In this document: one piece after another, positions 1 to 11,275 of the stretch
Numbering within the stretch: position 1 is the stretch's first letter
Layout of the letters: the number at the start of each line of letters is the position of its first letter
Source: Mimachlamys varia
Lineage: Eukaryota; Mollusca; Bivalvia; Pectinida; Pectinidae
Length of the DNA: 64,000 nt
Reading direction: 5' to 3'
Assembly (NCBI GenBank): GCA_947623455.1
Contig: OX392530.1
Location: 33,015,405-33,079,404, forward strand
Position numbers and translations under genes: made by a program
Notes under the pieces: generated by a model
The model's database searches: none
What the model was told of the DNA's origin: nothing
Seen by the model: only the letters and a program-made list of their open reading frames with translations

Positions 1-893
1 AGGAACTGAAATATAATTACAGAGCTAATGTCCGTACCCAACATGTTATAGTCCGATAGGAACTGAAATATAATTACAGAGTTAATGTCCGTACCCAAAC
101 ATCTTATAGTCCGATAGGAACTGAAATATAATGACAGAGCTAATGTCCATACCCAAACATGTTATAGTCCGATAGGAACTGAAATATAATTACAGAGTTA
201 ATGTCCATACCCAAACATGTTATAGTCCGATAGGAACTGAAATATAATTACAGAGTTAATGTCCATACCCAAACATGTTATAGTCCGATAGGAACTGAAA
301 TATAATTACAGAGTTAATGTCCATACCCAAACATGTTATAGTCCGATAGGAACTGAAATATAATTACAGAGTTAATGTCCATACCCAACATGTTATAGTC
401 CGATAGGAACTGAAATATAATTACAGAGCTAATGTCCATACCCAACATGTTATAGTCCGATAGGAACTGAAATATAATTACAGAGTTAATGTCCATACCC
501 AACATGTTATAGTCCGGTAGGAACTGAAATATAATTACAGAGTTAATGTCCATACCCAACATGTTATAGTCCGATAGGAACTGAAATATAATTACAGAGT
601 TAATGTCCATACCCAAACATGTTATAGTCCGATAGAAACTGAAATATAATTACAGAGTTAATGTCCATACCCAACATGTTATAGTCCGATAGGAACTGAA
701 ATATAATTACAGAGTTAATGTCCATACCCAACATGTTATAGTCCGATAGGAACTGAAATATAATTACAGAGTTGATGTCCATACCCAACATGTTATAGTC
801 CGATAGGAACTGAAATATAATTACATATTATAGACCGATAGGAACTGAAATAAAGTTACGGAGTTAATGTCCGTACTCGAACGTGTTATAGTC
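1..893. repeat. 57/58-bp tandem array, truncated by window edge
   Basis: About 15 head-to-tail units with landmarks GGAACTGAAATATAATTAC and ACATGTTATAGTCCGATA. Units are 57 bp when they read TACCCAACATG and 58 bp when they read TACCCAAACATG, so a single A insertion sets the length. The first unit starts at the window edge, so the array continues to the left. The last units (from about 825) are diverged: one is internally deleted near 825-835, and the final one reads AATAAAGTTACGG and ends in GTCCCATGTG near 893, a typical decaying array edge. Runs of 57-bp units give short minus-strand open frames with a 19-residue period. These are a consequence of 57 being divisible by 3 and are not treated as genes. 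Confidence 0.95.
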
Positions 894-1289
894 CCATGTG
901 CAGAGTCCATTCAAGCACAAGTGTTTTTTCGGATTGTCTTTATGTGTGCATATATCACTGAAACAGAACAGTAATTTTGATTGTGTTGTAACAGGAGATG
1001 ACGAACGAATTCGAACCCTGCGTTAGAATCACTCTTTCCTGTTAATGAATATGGTGCTTCTAACCACAGGGACCTGAGAATTTGTTACAGTTAGTTTTGG
1101 ACCTAAACTAAGATGCTTGGAATAATTTCACTTTCCTTTATAGTGTTATAACAAAATATCAATCAGTTAAAAATGGACAGACAGACGAACGGACAAGCTA
1201 TATAGCTAGGGTACCCACATTGACGATGGGCCCTAATTACCTTGAGTTATGGTCAATTAATGTTACATGTATATAATTAGACAGTGAGG

Positions 1290-1615
1290 GTGAGATTGCA
1301 TCACCCTGGCGTACACTTTTGGATGTCTGAAAAAGTAATACATGTTTTATCTCTGATATTTTGGTAAAGGTCACACTGGCCTATTGACAGTGCACTGCAC
1401 ATCGTCTATGGGTGATGCAGGTATACTAAAAGTTTTATTAATATATCTTTAATGGTTTAAAAGTTATCGCCTGGACAAGAATTATTGAAAGTCACACTTA
1501 TTTGACCTCCGACCTTGAGGTCAAGGTCACTGACATAATGACAGTGCATTACACATCCGCCTTAGGTGATGCATGCATACTGCAAGTTATGGCCCGGACA
1601 AGAATTATTAGAAGA
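1290..1615 (+). repeat. Pair of diverged dispersed repeat segments with GACCTTGAGGTCAAGGTC core
   Basis: Two related segments follow one another. The first (about 1366-1490) contains GGTCACACTGG, TGACAGTGCACTGCACATCG, GGTGATGCAGGTATACT and GGACAAGAATTATT. The second (about 1491-1612) contains GGTCAC, TGACAGTGCATTACACATCC, GGTGATGCATGCATACT and CGGACAAGAATTATT in the same order. The second carries a perfect inverted repeat, GACCTTGA-GG-TCAAGGTC, at 1511-1528. A related core recurs at 7553-7570. The matched order of blocks shows an old duplication. I recall similar repeats in bivalve genomes but cannot confirm a family name from sequence alone. Confidence 0.6.
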
Positions 1616-2295
1616 ACCGGTATACTAATACAATATATTTTTTGTATGTCTCCCTTCATACGAAGGGGAGACATAAGAATTGGTTGTCATTTTTTTGACA
1701 TTCATTGGTATCAATGCTCATATCCATAATCAGATATAATACTGTCGCAGCTGAGATACTAGTCTAACATAATAAATAACTATCGATAAATACAAATATG
1801 TGTTACGATCGCCTAAGCTGACCGAACCCTTTACCAAATATAATAACAAACAAATGTCGAATGTTGCTCACAATCAGAACAACGGTTTCTGAGAATATTT
1901 GATATTCTCCGTCGTCGGAAATCCGCGTTCGTTTGAAAGAGAGTAAACAAAAAATCGGTTTTCGACCAGAAACATTTCTCCCGTTTATAATGTTTGTACT
2001 ATCTAAAATTGGTGTAAGCGATTTTGAACAGGCAAACAGTAATTCACTTCTGAAACGAATAAACAGGAAATGTGATTTTATTCAAACATTTGTTACAATC
2101 ATGACAAAAAAGCTATTTCTAATCAGCAATGTATAATGTAATTTGAAATCAATATTCATGAAGATTAGGATAGTGACACACCGATACTCATAATTAAGCA
2201 TTACTCATGCTCTACCGTATTTGTCAGGTTTTGCCGTAACATGTTCAGATGACAAACATGATAAACAAGTGAGATTTTAATTAACATGTGATCTG

Positions 2296-2410
2296 TTGGG
2301 CGGCGCAATGGAAAACACTCTCGTCTTTCAAGAAGACGGCCGGGTTCGACTTCAAGTACAACATCCAACATTTCTATATCATAATTTGTAAAACAAGAAA
2401 ACTGTAAGAA
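2296..2410 (+). mobile_element. Degenerate tRNA-like SINE remnant
   Basis: An A-box-like CGGCGCAATGG (2301-2311) is followed 42 bp later by a B-box-like GGTTCGACTT (2343-2352). Between them, CTCTCGTCTTTCAAGAAGAC resembles a tRNA anticodon-arm region. This is the order and spacing of an RNA polymerase III internal promoter in a tRNA-derived SINE head. The downstream body is AT-rich, has no clear tail, and the 3' boundary is a guess. A functional tRNA is unlikely because the acceptor arms do not pair convincingly. Confidence 0.35.
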
Positions 2411-4298
2411 ATTCATTAAACCGTCACATCATTTTAATAATGCCAATTTTCACTAATTTGAGCAAACACATGGGGTTAAATTATGTTAGAAGAATTTAGG
2501 TGCACCAGAACCGGAAGTGTGTGACACACCGCTCCAAAGATTATACTCGGCTAAAAATTTAATTCAAAAACTATTTTTTCTGTATTTCACGCTACGTAAC
2601 TTTTTTGCATGACAATTTTTTCCATATATTTTAGTTTAAAATGTCAAGCAGGTTTTTATCAACAAAATATGAGACAATTTCTTGTCTTCGTTATGGAGCC
2701 ATTTCTGAACCCTGTTACACACCCTTACTAAACGTCACAAAGAAGTTCATGGTTCAGGCCCCATGGACTTTATATGGGGATGAAATTGGATCGTGGGCAA
2801 AATCCAATTGTTCGTGAAAGATGTCATTATATTAAGAAAACAAGACTTTAAAATTAATAATTTCATGATTTAGGATAAAATATTGTTTTTTATCAATTGC
2901 ACAAACAATAATGTATTTCTGACATTTTGAGTATATTGCATGAAATTGTTCTGCTACAAATCAATATTTGAAACCAAAATCAAACGATAACATTTTATTT
3001 TCTGATATTCTTCTTTTTAAATGGATGGCTTGAATTTCCTCAGGTCCTGACACCAGATTTGGACATTTTGACTTATAAATGTACATGATGTCGGGGTCAG
3101 CGAAACTCGGGCTATATACATGTACATGTGAGGTATGGACCAAACCATCAGTAGAAAATGTTTACTTTTAATAAGAGCATATCTTGCATATTCTCGATTG
3201 AATCAAAAATACATATAATATGGAGATCATTATCCACATGCAGGATCATTACACGGCTAACATGCAGCGCCGGCGCAACTATTAGATATCCTTCAACTCT
3301 CCAGTGACATAATCGTACGTTATTTGATCTGTGTATCAGCATCATCATTACAGAGATAACGCTTGGCAGCACTTCCATTACAGTGTTCACAAATAAAACG
3401 TTTAAAAAGTAGGGAAAACGAAACCAGACAAGTAATTGTCGTGAACTTTGAAAAAACAATTCCCCCTGATGCAGAACAATCAATATGGAAATTATTAAAT
3501 AATATGCGAAGAAATAAAAATTGTTTTACTCGTAAAGTAGGCGTAAGGGGGTTGCAATATACTCTATAGTATCAGTTCAATGGGCGTTATCAGCTATCGC
3601 GTGCACATGCGCCGCGCGTGCAGCGGATCTGCAGATGCGAGAGATGTGTCCCGATAAACCACCGCGCTATGTTTATAAATCAAATACAACGTACTGTAAC
3701 AGACCACGAAGGCATGGCGAACTATTCTGGTCGAAACCTCTGTTATCAGGACTCTTGATTAATATACCTGGACAAAATGGTGAACATGGCCCAGATAAGG
3801 TAATAACATTAAAGATGGGGCCAGAAACATTCCAAGATGGCAGCAAAGACTGGTCGGCAAAAGCAGGGGTTTGTTTTCCGGTTCTACTTATTGTCAAGAT
3901 TATAATTACAGTGTGAGTTTGTTATATTTTACACGAGTGACGTTTTCTCTGAAATAAACACGTATCTGTGTCCTTTGGTGCGCTAACTTCTAGGAAATAG
4001 CGTACATGCAATTTCAAGTTTGTGATATATATATTTAATGGCGCTTTCGTTTTCGAAGCGCTGAAGTTATTGATTAAATTGTGTTGAAACTTTCCTTTTC
4101 TATCGATATTGTTCGTACAAAAATCGTCACACATGATAGAAATCGGCTTCGATAACATTTCTGTCCAATCTTAACTGACTAAATTCAGTTATTCGATAAC
4201 AATACAACATGTCAATTTTGCAGGTGAACACGGGTTTTTTTGTGCAAATAAATCGGTGGAGTGGACCCGAAATAAAGGTAGTACTGCAATTGAAAATA

Positions 4299-4995
4299 TC
4301 TGTAGGTCTGACTTGATTCTGTGGTTTGTAGGTCTGACTCAATTTCGAGGTTTGTAAGTCTGACTCAATTTCGAGGTTTGTAGGTCTGACCTGATTCCGT
4401 AGTTTGTATGTCATACAACTGTACCTGATTTCGAGGTTTGTAGGTCTGACATGATTCCGTTGTTTGTAGTTCTGACCTGATCCGTGGTTTGTAGTTCTGA
4501 CCTGATCCGTGGTTTGTAGGGCTGAACTGATCCGTGGTTTGTAGGTCTGAACTGATCCGTGGCTTGTAGGTCTGACTTAATTTCGAGGTTTGTAGCTCTG
4601 ACTTAATTTCGAGGTTTGTATGTCTGACTCAATTTCGAGGTTTGTAGGTCTGACTCAATTTCGAGGTCTGTAGGTCTGACTTAATTTCGAGGTTTGTTGG
4701 TCTGACTCAAATTCGAGGTTTGTAGGTCCGACTTGATTCCGTGGTTTGTAGGTCTGGCTTGATTCCGTGGTTTGTAGGTCTGACTTGATTCCGTGGTTTG
4801 TATGTCATACAACTGTACCTGATTTCGAGGTTTGTAGGTCTGACATGATTCCGTTGTTTGTAGGTCTGACTCAAATTCGGGGTTTGTAGGTCTGACCTGA
4901 TTTCGATGTTTGTAGGTCTGACCTGATTTTCGAAGTTTTTATGTCTGACCTGATTCCGAAGTTTGCAGATCTGACCTGATTTCGAAGTTTGTTGT
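4299..4995. repeat. 26-bp minisatellite (25-27 bp units)
   Basis: About 26 head-to-tail units built on GTAGGTCTGACTTGATTCC followed by GTGGTTT. Two subtypes interdigitate: one with TGATTCCGTGG and one with TCAATTTCGAGG. A composite segment with an atypical insert, TATGTCATACAACTGTACC, occurs at 4407 and again at 4801. That indicates a higher-order duplication of about 394 bp (15 units). Edge units near 4930-4995 (TTCGAAGTTT) are diverged. Minus-strand open frames in this stretch are period artefacts. Confidence 0.93.
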
Positions 4996-7289
4996 ACTTG
5001 TGTTATAATCGGGACACTTGATCGTATTTTTTACAACATTTATAAGTTGCTAATATATCCCAGTTACCAAAGATAGATCACACACTGTCAGTTGAATAGT
5101 GTTTAAATTGTTCCTGTTTATATAGCTCTACCTATTTTTACGAAGTTTCCACTTAGTTGTTTGTTTCATTCATCAAGCCTGTCTCGAGGAAACAAAATAC
5201 TTAATCAGCAATTTCAAATGATAAAAACAGAGTGAATTTTCTGTGGACAAACACATTTTTTGAAAGGGGAACGAAAATGATAAAGACCATATACCAGAAT
5301 GTATCTTATACTTTATACTTTGTGTCTGGAGATAGAAACGCCTTTCATCACTTGATCACCATGAAATATCGTATCTCAAAGCTGTGAATCCGGAGGGAGA
5401 GTGATATTAAATTTGTCTGGTGCATCGATCCGATCCTCGGGTCTATTAGATATTCACTTACACATGCAGCGCACCGGTATTGTTCTTGTATTTGCCACAG
5501 TTCGGATGTTAAAGGTAAACGACCGCACAGATCGTTAACTTCCTACAATACCATCGCTATTATTTCCATTGTCGACATTTAACGACGCTACAGTTTCTTT
5601 GTCAAAGACAGTTTTGTTATCCGAGGTCGTTCGTTCTGTCGGGAGATACATTGCTTCCTTGGTTGAAATCAAGTTAGTTGCACACTATCATTTTTTTGCC
5701 CACAGAAGACCTGCCACGGTAATAGAGGAAAACGATACTGAAGCTTAGATATATCTCGTTCTGATATCAGATGTCTGTGTTCAAAATGTCGACAGTACGA
5801 AAGCCTAGAAGGGCTGAATCCTGAACGTTAAAATAAACAAAAATTGAGTTATTATGCGAGATGTTATTCCCATAGACGCGAGCAGCATGATAAAAGCCAG
5901 TGAGAGTTACCCCCCTTGCAATCCGATATTTATCTACTATGTACAAGAATACCATAGAATTTATGTTCTGCATCTTAGATGCCAATATTAAAATGAGAAT
6001 CTGAACAAAAACCGCAGCTAATAGCTGAACCTAATGACATGTAACAGATTATAAATATATCAGGCACATGTAGCTGAATGCAGGAACTTGTCCTAATCCA
6101 GCAGGTACATGTATGTATAGAAAACTGGCAGTAAAGGGGTCTGTTACAAAGTACAGTTTATATAGAATAAGTATTCTTTTCCTTGGTACTTGGTACTGCA
6201 ACACTAACATTTCAACATTAGCACTGGAAAACACTAACATTTTTAAGTTAGGATAATAATAAATATTAAGTTGTAGATACATTAAGGAATGTAACACTTA
6301 CGCTGATCCAGCATCTGAAGCAAGTATATATTTTTTATGTTTTAATTATCTAAAGAAATTAGACTGAAAGGGAAAGCTCAAACATGTAAATCAAAGTAAA
6401 GCTGGTCTTACTTTTGTAAAAAAAAAAAAAAGGGTAAATCAAAGATGTATTTGAATTAAGGATATAATGGCCTATTGTATTGTAGTTTTGTCATCATACA
6501 GTTACCTCCTCTGGATTTCAGTTTGGACAGCCCGGGTGCTTCCTCTGATAAGACAGCTCTATCTTTAGTTCGGGGTTCGAATCCAATATACAATGTATAT
6601 ACACAAGTTAAAATGTAAATCACGATCGGAAAACTGACCTGTTTTTAAAAGCATTCGTTTCTACACTAATTTTCGTCCCATCCACACTTGATATTCATGT
6701 CGCGATTCGCCAAGAGAACAACACTCAAATATCTAAATTACATCGAGGAAATTATGCCAAGTTCACAATTTAGACCGAAAGATTGAGTTTTTCCAAATCA
6801 GGAACGAGAATACGTGTAGAAACGAAAACAAAGGGGAACAACGGGTAAGTTTTTTTTTCCATTATTTCATTATTTACATAGGCAGTGCGATCCCTTTTAT
6901 TCAATTTTGTTACAAATGTAAGTAATTTCTAAAACAAAGTTAGATTTTAATAATAAATCTTTTGTCCTCTAGTACTTTTTTCAATATCAGTAAACCACTT
7001 TTGAATGAACTGGTCATTTAGCTTTTGTTTATACAAGCTGTTTAGTAACATCCACTTTTTGGAATGACCAGATGACCAACCTAGTTGACAAAACGTAACG
7101 ACCTTGAGTGAAGTACGCCCATTTCGTGCATAGCCATATATATACCTTTGATTCGGTTAATATGGCGTTATATTTTAGATTCTAACAGGTCGGTATAACA
7201 CCATATTAACATCAGCAAAGGTCCATAATTGATATATATCTTGTCAAGTTTTATATTTTTGCTATATTAGCATATATGTATGTAAGGCT

Positions 7290-7485
7290 CTATCATACCT
7301 TAAACATGAAAGCTATGTTTCAGTGTCATTTGCTGTATTGTACAATATAAATGCATGTAATATTATCAACAGTTCAACTATTTATATTGAATAGATTCTA
7401 CTACCGTAGAGGTCCCTGGCGGAGATTAACCTTTGGCTAAATCAGATTTGTAATCATCCATAAATAAAGTTTATTATTATTATTG
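7290..7485 (+). mobile_element. Probable 3' end of a 5'-truncated non-LTR retrotransposon
   Basis: The segment ends in AATAAAGTTTATTATTATTA followed by TTG, that is, a polyadenylation-type AATAAA followed directly by a short (TTA)n tract. Many CR1/Jockey-group LINEs end in a short microsatellite rather than a poly(A) tail. Just upstream, GAGGTCCCTGGCGGAGATTA and CTAAATCAGATTTGTAATC look like a LINE 3' untranslated region. No reverse-transcriptase frame precedes it, so it would be a heavily 5'-truncated copy. The 5' boundary is uncertain. It is a different sequence from the 3' region of the LINE at 12179-20462. Confidence 0.5.
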
Positions 7486-7625
7486 TTGACATCACCCTGG
7501 TGTTCACCTTACGGTGTTATGATCTTTTCCCTTTGACCTTAAAGTTCCCTTTGACCTTGAGGTTAAGGTCACAATGATCGGACACTACTTTACATATCAT
7601 TCAGGTTTACTAGGCAATACACATT
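7486..7625 (+). repeat. Dispersed repeat relic with GACCTTGA-GG-TTAAGGTC core
   Basis: GACCTTGA at 7553-7560 and TTAAGGTC at 7563-7570 form the same core as at 1511-1528, with one arm mismatch. A degenerate half copy, TTTGACCTTAAAG, precedes it at 7533-7545. The flanking ATCACCCTGGTGTTCACCTT also resembles ATCACCCTGGCGTACACTTT near 1301-1320, which supports membership of the same repeat family rather than chance. Confidence 0.5.
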
Positions 7626-8911
7626 AAGTCAAACTTTCAACGGTCCCAAATAAAAATTCCACTTTTTTGTTTTTGTGAAAGGTATTGGGGACCGGTCTTT
7701 TAAACACATTTCATGTGTTCTTAATCCTTCACACGCATTTATCATTTAGTCATTAAACTGAAATTATTGATAGATACAATTTGCCAATTTCTGCAATTAC
7801 CCTATATAGGTACACTCACCATCACACATTTATTAAAAAGTGGTGTTTGTATTTCATCGTATCAAATGAACCGAACAGTGAATAATTCTCTGAAGTATTG
7901 CTTAGTGTGAATACGTACCCAATGGAGCTGAGATTTGGAGAAATATTCAACGATGAATATAAAGGGCGATACCATTTGTATACGTGAGATGATTCAAAAC
8001 TGATGCCTACATTTGTATATGCTGATATCGTTGAAACGAATCCCCGAAAGTTATCCTGGAATGACTTCGTCTCACCTAACCTGAAGACGGATCTTCAAAA
8101 TCACAAGGACATGAGTATATGTGATAGCTAGTTATAAAACACCTTTGATCCAAAACTAACTGGGGCCCATGTTATCAGATTCAGAATAGAGTGCGTTTCT
8201 AGCAATAGACTGTTAATTGGTGGTCTTGTCAAACTGACGTTTTACTTATATAAAGGTGATTGTGTACCCGGCGTGTCATGCCTGTTTTAAAAGTAAGGTA
8301 TAGTTAATAATACTATTGAGGTATCAATAAATGAGATGTTACGATGCAACTCAGCGGTTCTGTCTGTACATTGCTGGACTGTCAAAGTACACGTATATCC
8401 AATTATAACTTACCATGTTTCATAGCACAGCGTGTAATGATATACGGTATCATCAAAATCGTCTTTACTCTTGTCTTCGACCAATCAATATATATATATA
8501 TTGTGTAGTCATACATATTTCCTCATGTTTGTTCAACTACTTCAAGAATAATTGCAAAACAGTTATCAAGAAAGGCTTTGAAAGGTGATACATATTGTAA
8601 CATATTGTTCATGAAAATAGGCGGCCGAAAACTATCAATAAACTGTGTATCGAATACGTACTAGCATCCAAACTGCGTTGTCAGTGACATGGATAATTAC
8701 TGTAGGGCCATTACTGTATAACCTGAATTATAAATACATAGTTTTATTATTTTATCACTACCCGTTATCCTGATTGGATTGGTATACTTAATTTCTAACA
8801 CATTTTTCTTTTTCTGTATCGTTTACATCTAAATTCGTTCCTACCAAAATCGATTTTATTTCATTAAGTTGCGTGTTTTAAAAATAGTCCCATTTTAGAT
8901 ATTGATAGTTT

Positions 8912-9110
8912 GTTACCATAGCAACATGTGGCTCTAGGTGTGGTTTGTCTGAGAAAGACAAGTTACCTTGACAACGCCCGTGTCATCGGTCTAAAAGAGA
9001 CTGCATTTCAGTTACCATGTCGAGTGTTGTGCAGCAGAAAGTGGTTTATCCGAGAGAATATCTGTAACCATGACGATACGTGTCACCCTATGTCTATTAC
9101 ATGGTAACGC
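8912..9110. promoter_or_regulatory. Cluster of X-box-like GTTACC motifs in a diverged ~101-bp duplication
   Basis: GTTACCATAGCAAC at 8922-8935 fits the RFX X-box consensus (GTNRCC, spacer, RGYAAC). GTTACCTTGACAAC at 8962-8975 is one base away. Half sites follow at 9011 (GTTACCATG), 9062 (GTAACCATG) and about 9103 (GGTAAC). Two stretches beginning GTGGTTTGTCTGAGA (8940) and GTGGTTTATCCGAGA (9041) align along their length, so the cluster partly reflects an old tandem duplication. Whether any RFX factor binds is unknown, and no promoter or gene is visible nearby. Confidence 0.3.
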
Positions 9111-10095
9111 GCGCGTCACAGGAAATTGCTAATGCTAGGGACTGTTGGGGTGTATAGCGTCACGTGAACCATAAAGGGAGGATCTGTCACGTAAAACGCC
9201 ATCATATAAGTAACCGGAAGTGATTTGGTTGAGAGACCCTACATGCAACGGAAGTAGGTAGTCTGCGAGGATGTTCTCAGTTATGATTGCAATGCTTTTA
9301 GTTAAAATATACATATTTGTAGAAACGAGACCAGATAAGACTGTCTTACTTCCGGAAATCAAAGCTAGTCGCCTGATGATTGGTGGATATTACCTTCGAG
9401 TGATTGCAGACTGGTTCCGTAACACCCGGCATACCGTCTCTACCACATATACATGTAATACCAGATTTAATTTGACTTCGGATAGTTCGTATCTGTAAGG
9501 TAATGACCTTTGCGGACTTACACCACCATAGAAACGCTAATAAACGTCTGCATATTCCACAAAGAACATGGTCACACCACACTACGGTGCCAACACGAGC
9601 TAGCACGTGAGGTGTTCAGGGAGACTTCCTCTGAAGTCCCTCTATGTTGTTAGCAGTCGTTCGCCCTGTCTTCACCTTGTTTCACGCTGTTTTCACGAGT
9701 AATGGCGAGAGAACATGGTTTCTAGTTTGTGTAGACATGCGATGTATTCAGGTTTGACAAGAACTGTGTGTTATTTACATTTTTTTTATTTCCGTGTAAA
9801 TGTGATGAAGATGTTGTTCTGACTGCTAATAATTTCCGGATGCATTTTGTTTCAGCAGCTCCGATCTTTTCGCGTGACAGACAAATATAACACAGAGTTT
9901 CAACACTTGAAAGTATCAAGTTGTCTCAATGGAGATGAAATTGGCTTTTCCTTATAATGAAATAGAACTGAAGAGTAATTCGTATGGATTGAGTTGTTTG
10001 TTTTGGAATTTATCGAAAAAAGCAAATGTGTTTTAAGTCCAACAACCTAAGTGCTACTGTACTAGTTAGTGTAGAGAAGTCCGCATGTTAACACA

Positions 10096-11275
10096 TTAAT
10101 AAGTCAGCCTGTGTATGTGTAGAACAGTCGATGCGTTTAAGTCCGTAAAACGGTTCATGTGTTTATATGTAAAATGCACGTAGTCCATGTGTTTATGTGT
10201 AAAACAGTCTATGCATTTATGTGTAGAACGGTTTATGTGATTATATGTAATATACACGTAGTCCATGTAATTATGTGAAGAATAGTCCATGTGTTTATGT
10301 GTAGAATAGTCCATGTGTTTATGCGTAGAATAGTCCGTGTGTTTATGTGTAGAATAGTCCATGTGTTTATGAATAAAAATAGTCCATGTGTTTATGTGAA
10401 GAATAGTCCGTGTGTTTATGTGTAGAATAGTCCATGTGTTTATGTGTAGAATAGTCCATGTGTTTATGTGTAAAACAGTCTATGCATTTATGTGTAGAAC
10501 GGTTCATGTGATTATATGTAATATACACATAGTCCATGTAATTATGTGAAGAATAGTCCATGTGTTTATGTGTAGAATAGTCCATGTGTTTATGCGTAGA
10601 ATAGTCCGTGTGTTTATGTGTAGAATAGTCCATGTGTTTATGAATAAAAATAGTCCATGTGTTTATGCGTAGAATAGTCCGTGTGTTTATGTGTAGAATA
10701 GTCCATGTGTTTATGAATAAAAATAGTCCATGTGTTTATGAATAAAAATAGTCCATGTGTTTATGTGTAGAATAGTCCATGTAATTATGTGAAGAATAGT
10801 CCATGTGTTTATGTGTAGAATAGTCCATGTGTTTATGAATAAAAATAGTCCACGTGTTTATGTGAAGAATAGTCCGTGTGTTTGTGCGTAGAACGGTACA
10901 AGTGTTTATGCGTAGAACAGTCTATGTGTTTATGTGTAGAATAGTCCATGTGTTCATGTGAAGAATAGTCAACGTGTTTTTGCTAAGAATAGTTCATGTG
11001 TTTATGTGAAGAATAGCCCATGTGTTTATATGTAAAATAGTCCATGTTTAAATATGAAAAATAGTCTATGTGTTTATGAGCAGAACAGTTCGTGCTTATG
11101 TGAAGGACACTTATTTTGTCTACATGTAGACCAGTCCATGTGTTTATATGAAAATTAGTCCATGTTTTAATGTGAAGAATTGTCTATGTGTTTATGAGAA
11201 GACCAGTTCGTGCCTATGTGAAGAACACGTATTTTGTCTACATGTAGACCAGTCCATGTGTTTACAGTTCTAACA
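10096..11275. repeat. 24-bp minisatellite
   Basis: About 48 units built on AATAGTCCATGTGTTTATG plus TGTAG. The two halves at roughly 10096-10366 and 10367-10637 repeat the same order of variant units (for example AAACAGTCTATGCATTTATG and a unit with ATATACAC), giving a 271-bp higher-order period. The right edge carries two diverged long units sharing TTTTGTCTACATGTAGACCA (near 11114 and 11233), then decays by about 11290. The minus-strand frames reading (MDYSTHKH)n arise because 24 is divisible by 3. They have no other coding signature. Confidence 0.93.

Larger units (their letters stand above)
894..4298. other. Non-coding stretch without recognisable genes
   Basis: Apart from the dispersed repeats and tRNA-like remnant listed separately, I see no supported gene in this 3.4-kb stretch. 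Open frames are all under about 115 codons, lie on both strands, and show no domain, signal peptide or conserved motif that I recognise. A short GC-rich patch lies near 3595-3640. Isolated exons of a host gene cannot be excluded by eye. Confidence 0.5.
4996..10095. other. Non-coding stretch with relic repeats only
   Basis: No convincing coding region: frames are under about 90 codons with no recognisable domains. Features supported inside it are the LINE 3' tail (about 7290-7485), a dispersed-repeat relic (7486-7625) and an X-box-like motif cluster (8912-9110), each listed separately. A 14-A run lies at 6418-6431. AT-rich simple sequence (TA)n occurs at 8488-8502. I cannot exclude isolated exons or regulatory elements of a distant gene. 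Confidence 0.5.

Noticed and set aside
314..791. Minus-strand frames with a 19-residue repeat (DINSVIIFQFLSDYNMLGM).
   Set aside because: Direct consequence of 57-bp units. The frame breaks at each 58-bp unit.
1009..1020. ATTCGAACCC, a B box on the minus strand.
   Set aside because: No partner A box or tRNA-like body found around it.
3635..3916. 93-codon plus-strand frame with a reasonable ATG.
   Set aside because: No domain, signal peptide or repeat recognised. A comparable frame is open on the other strand, and the length is within chance for this composition.
6574..6584. Perfect B-box-like GGTTCGAATCC suggesting a tRNA or SINE.
   Set aside because: No convincing A box at the right distance and no pairing acceptor arms. 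At most it is a decayed fragment.
10096..10633. Minus-strand (MDYSTHKH)n frames that could suggest a His/Tyr-rich repeat protein.
   Set aside because: Produced by a 24-bp tandem repeat. No signal peptide, no unique termini, and stops occur in the variant units.
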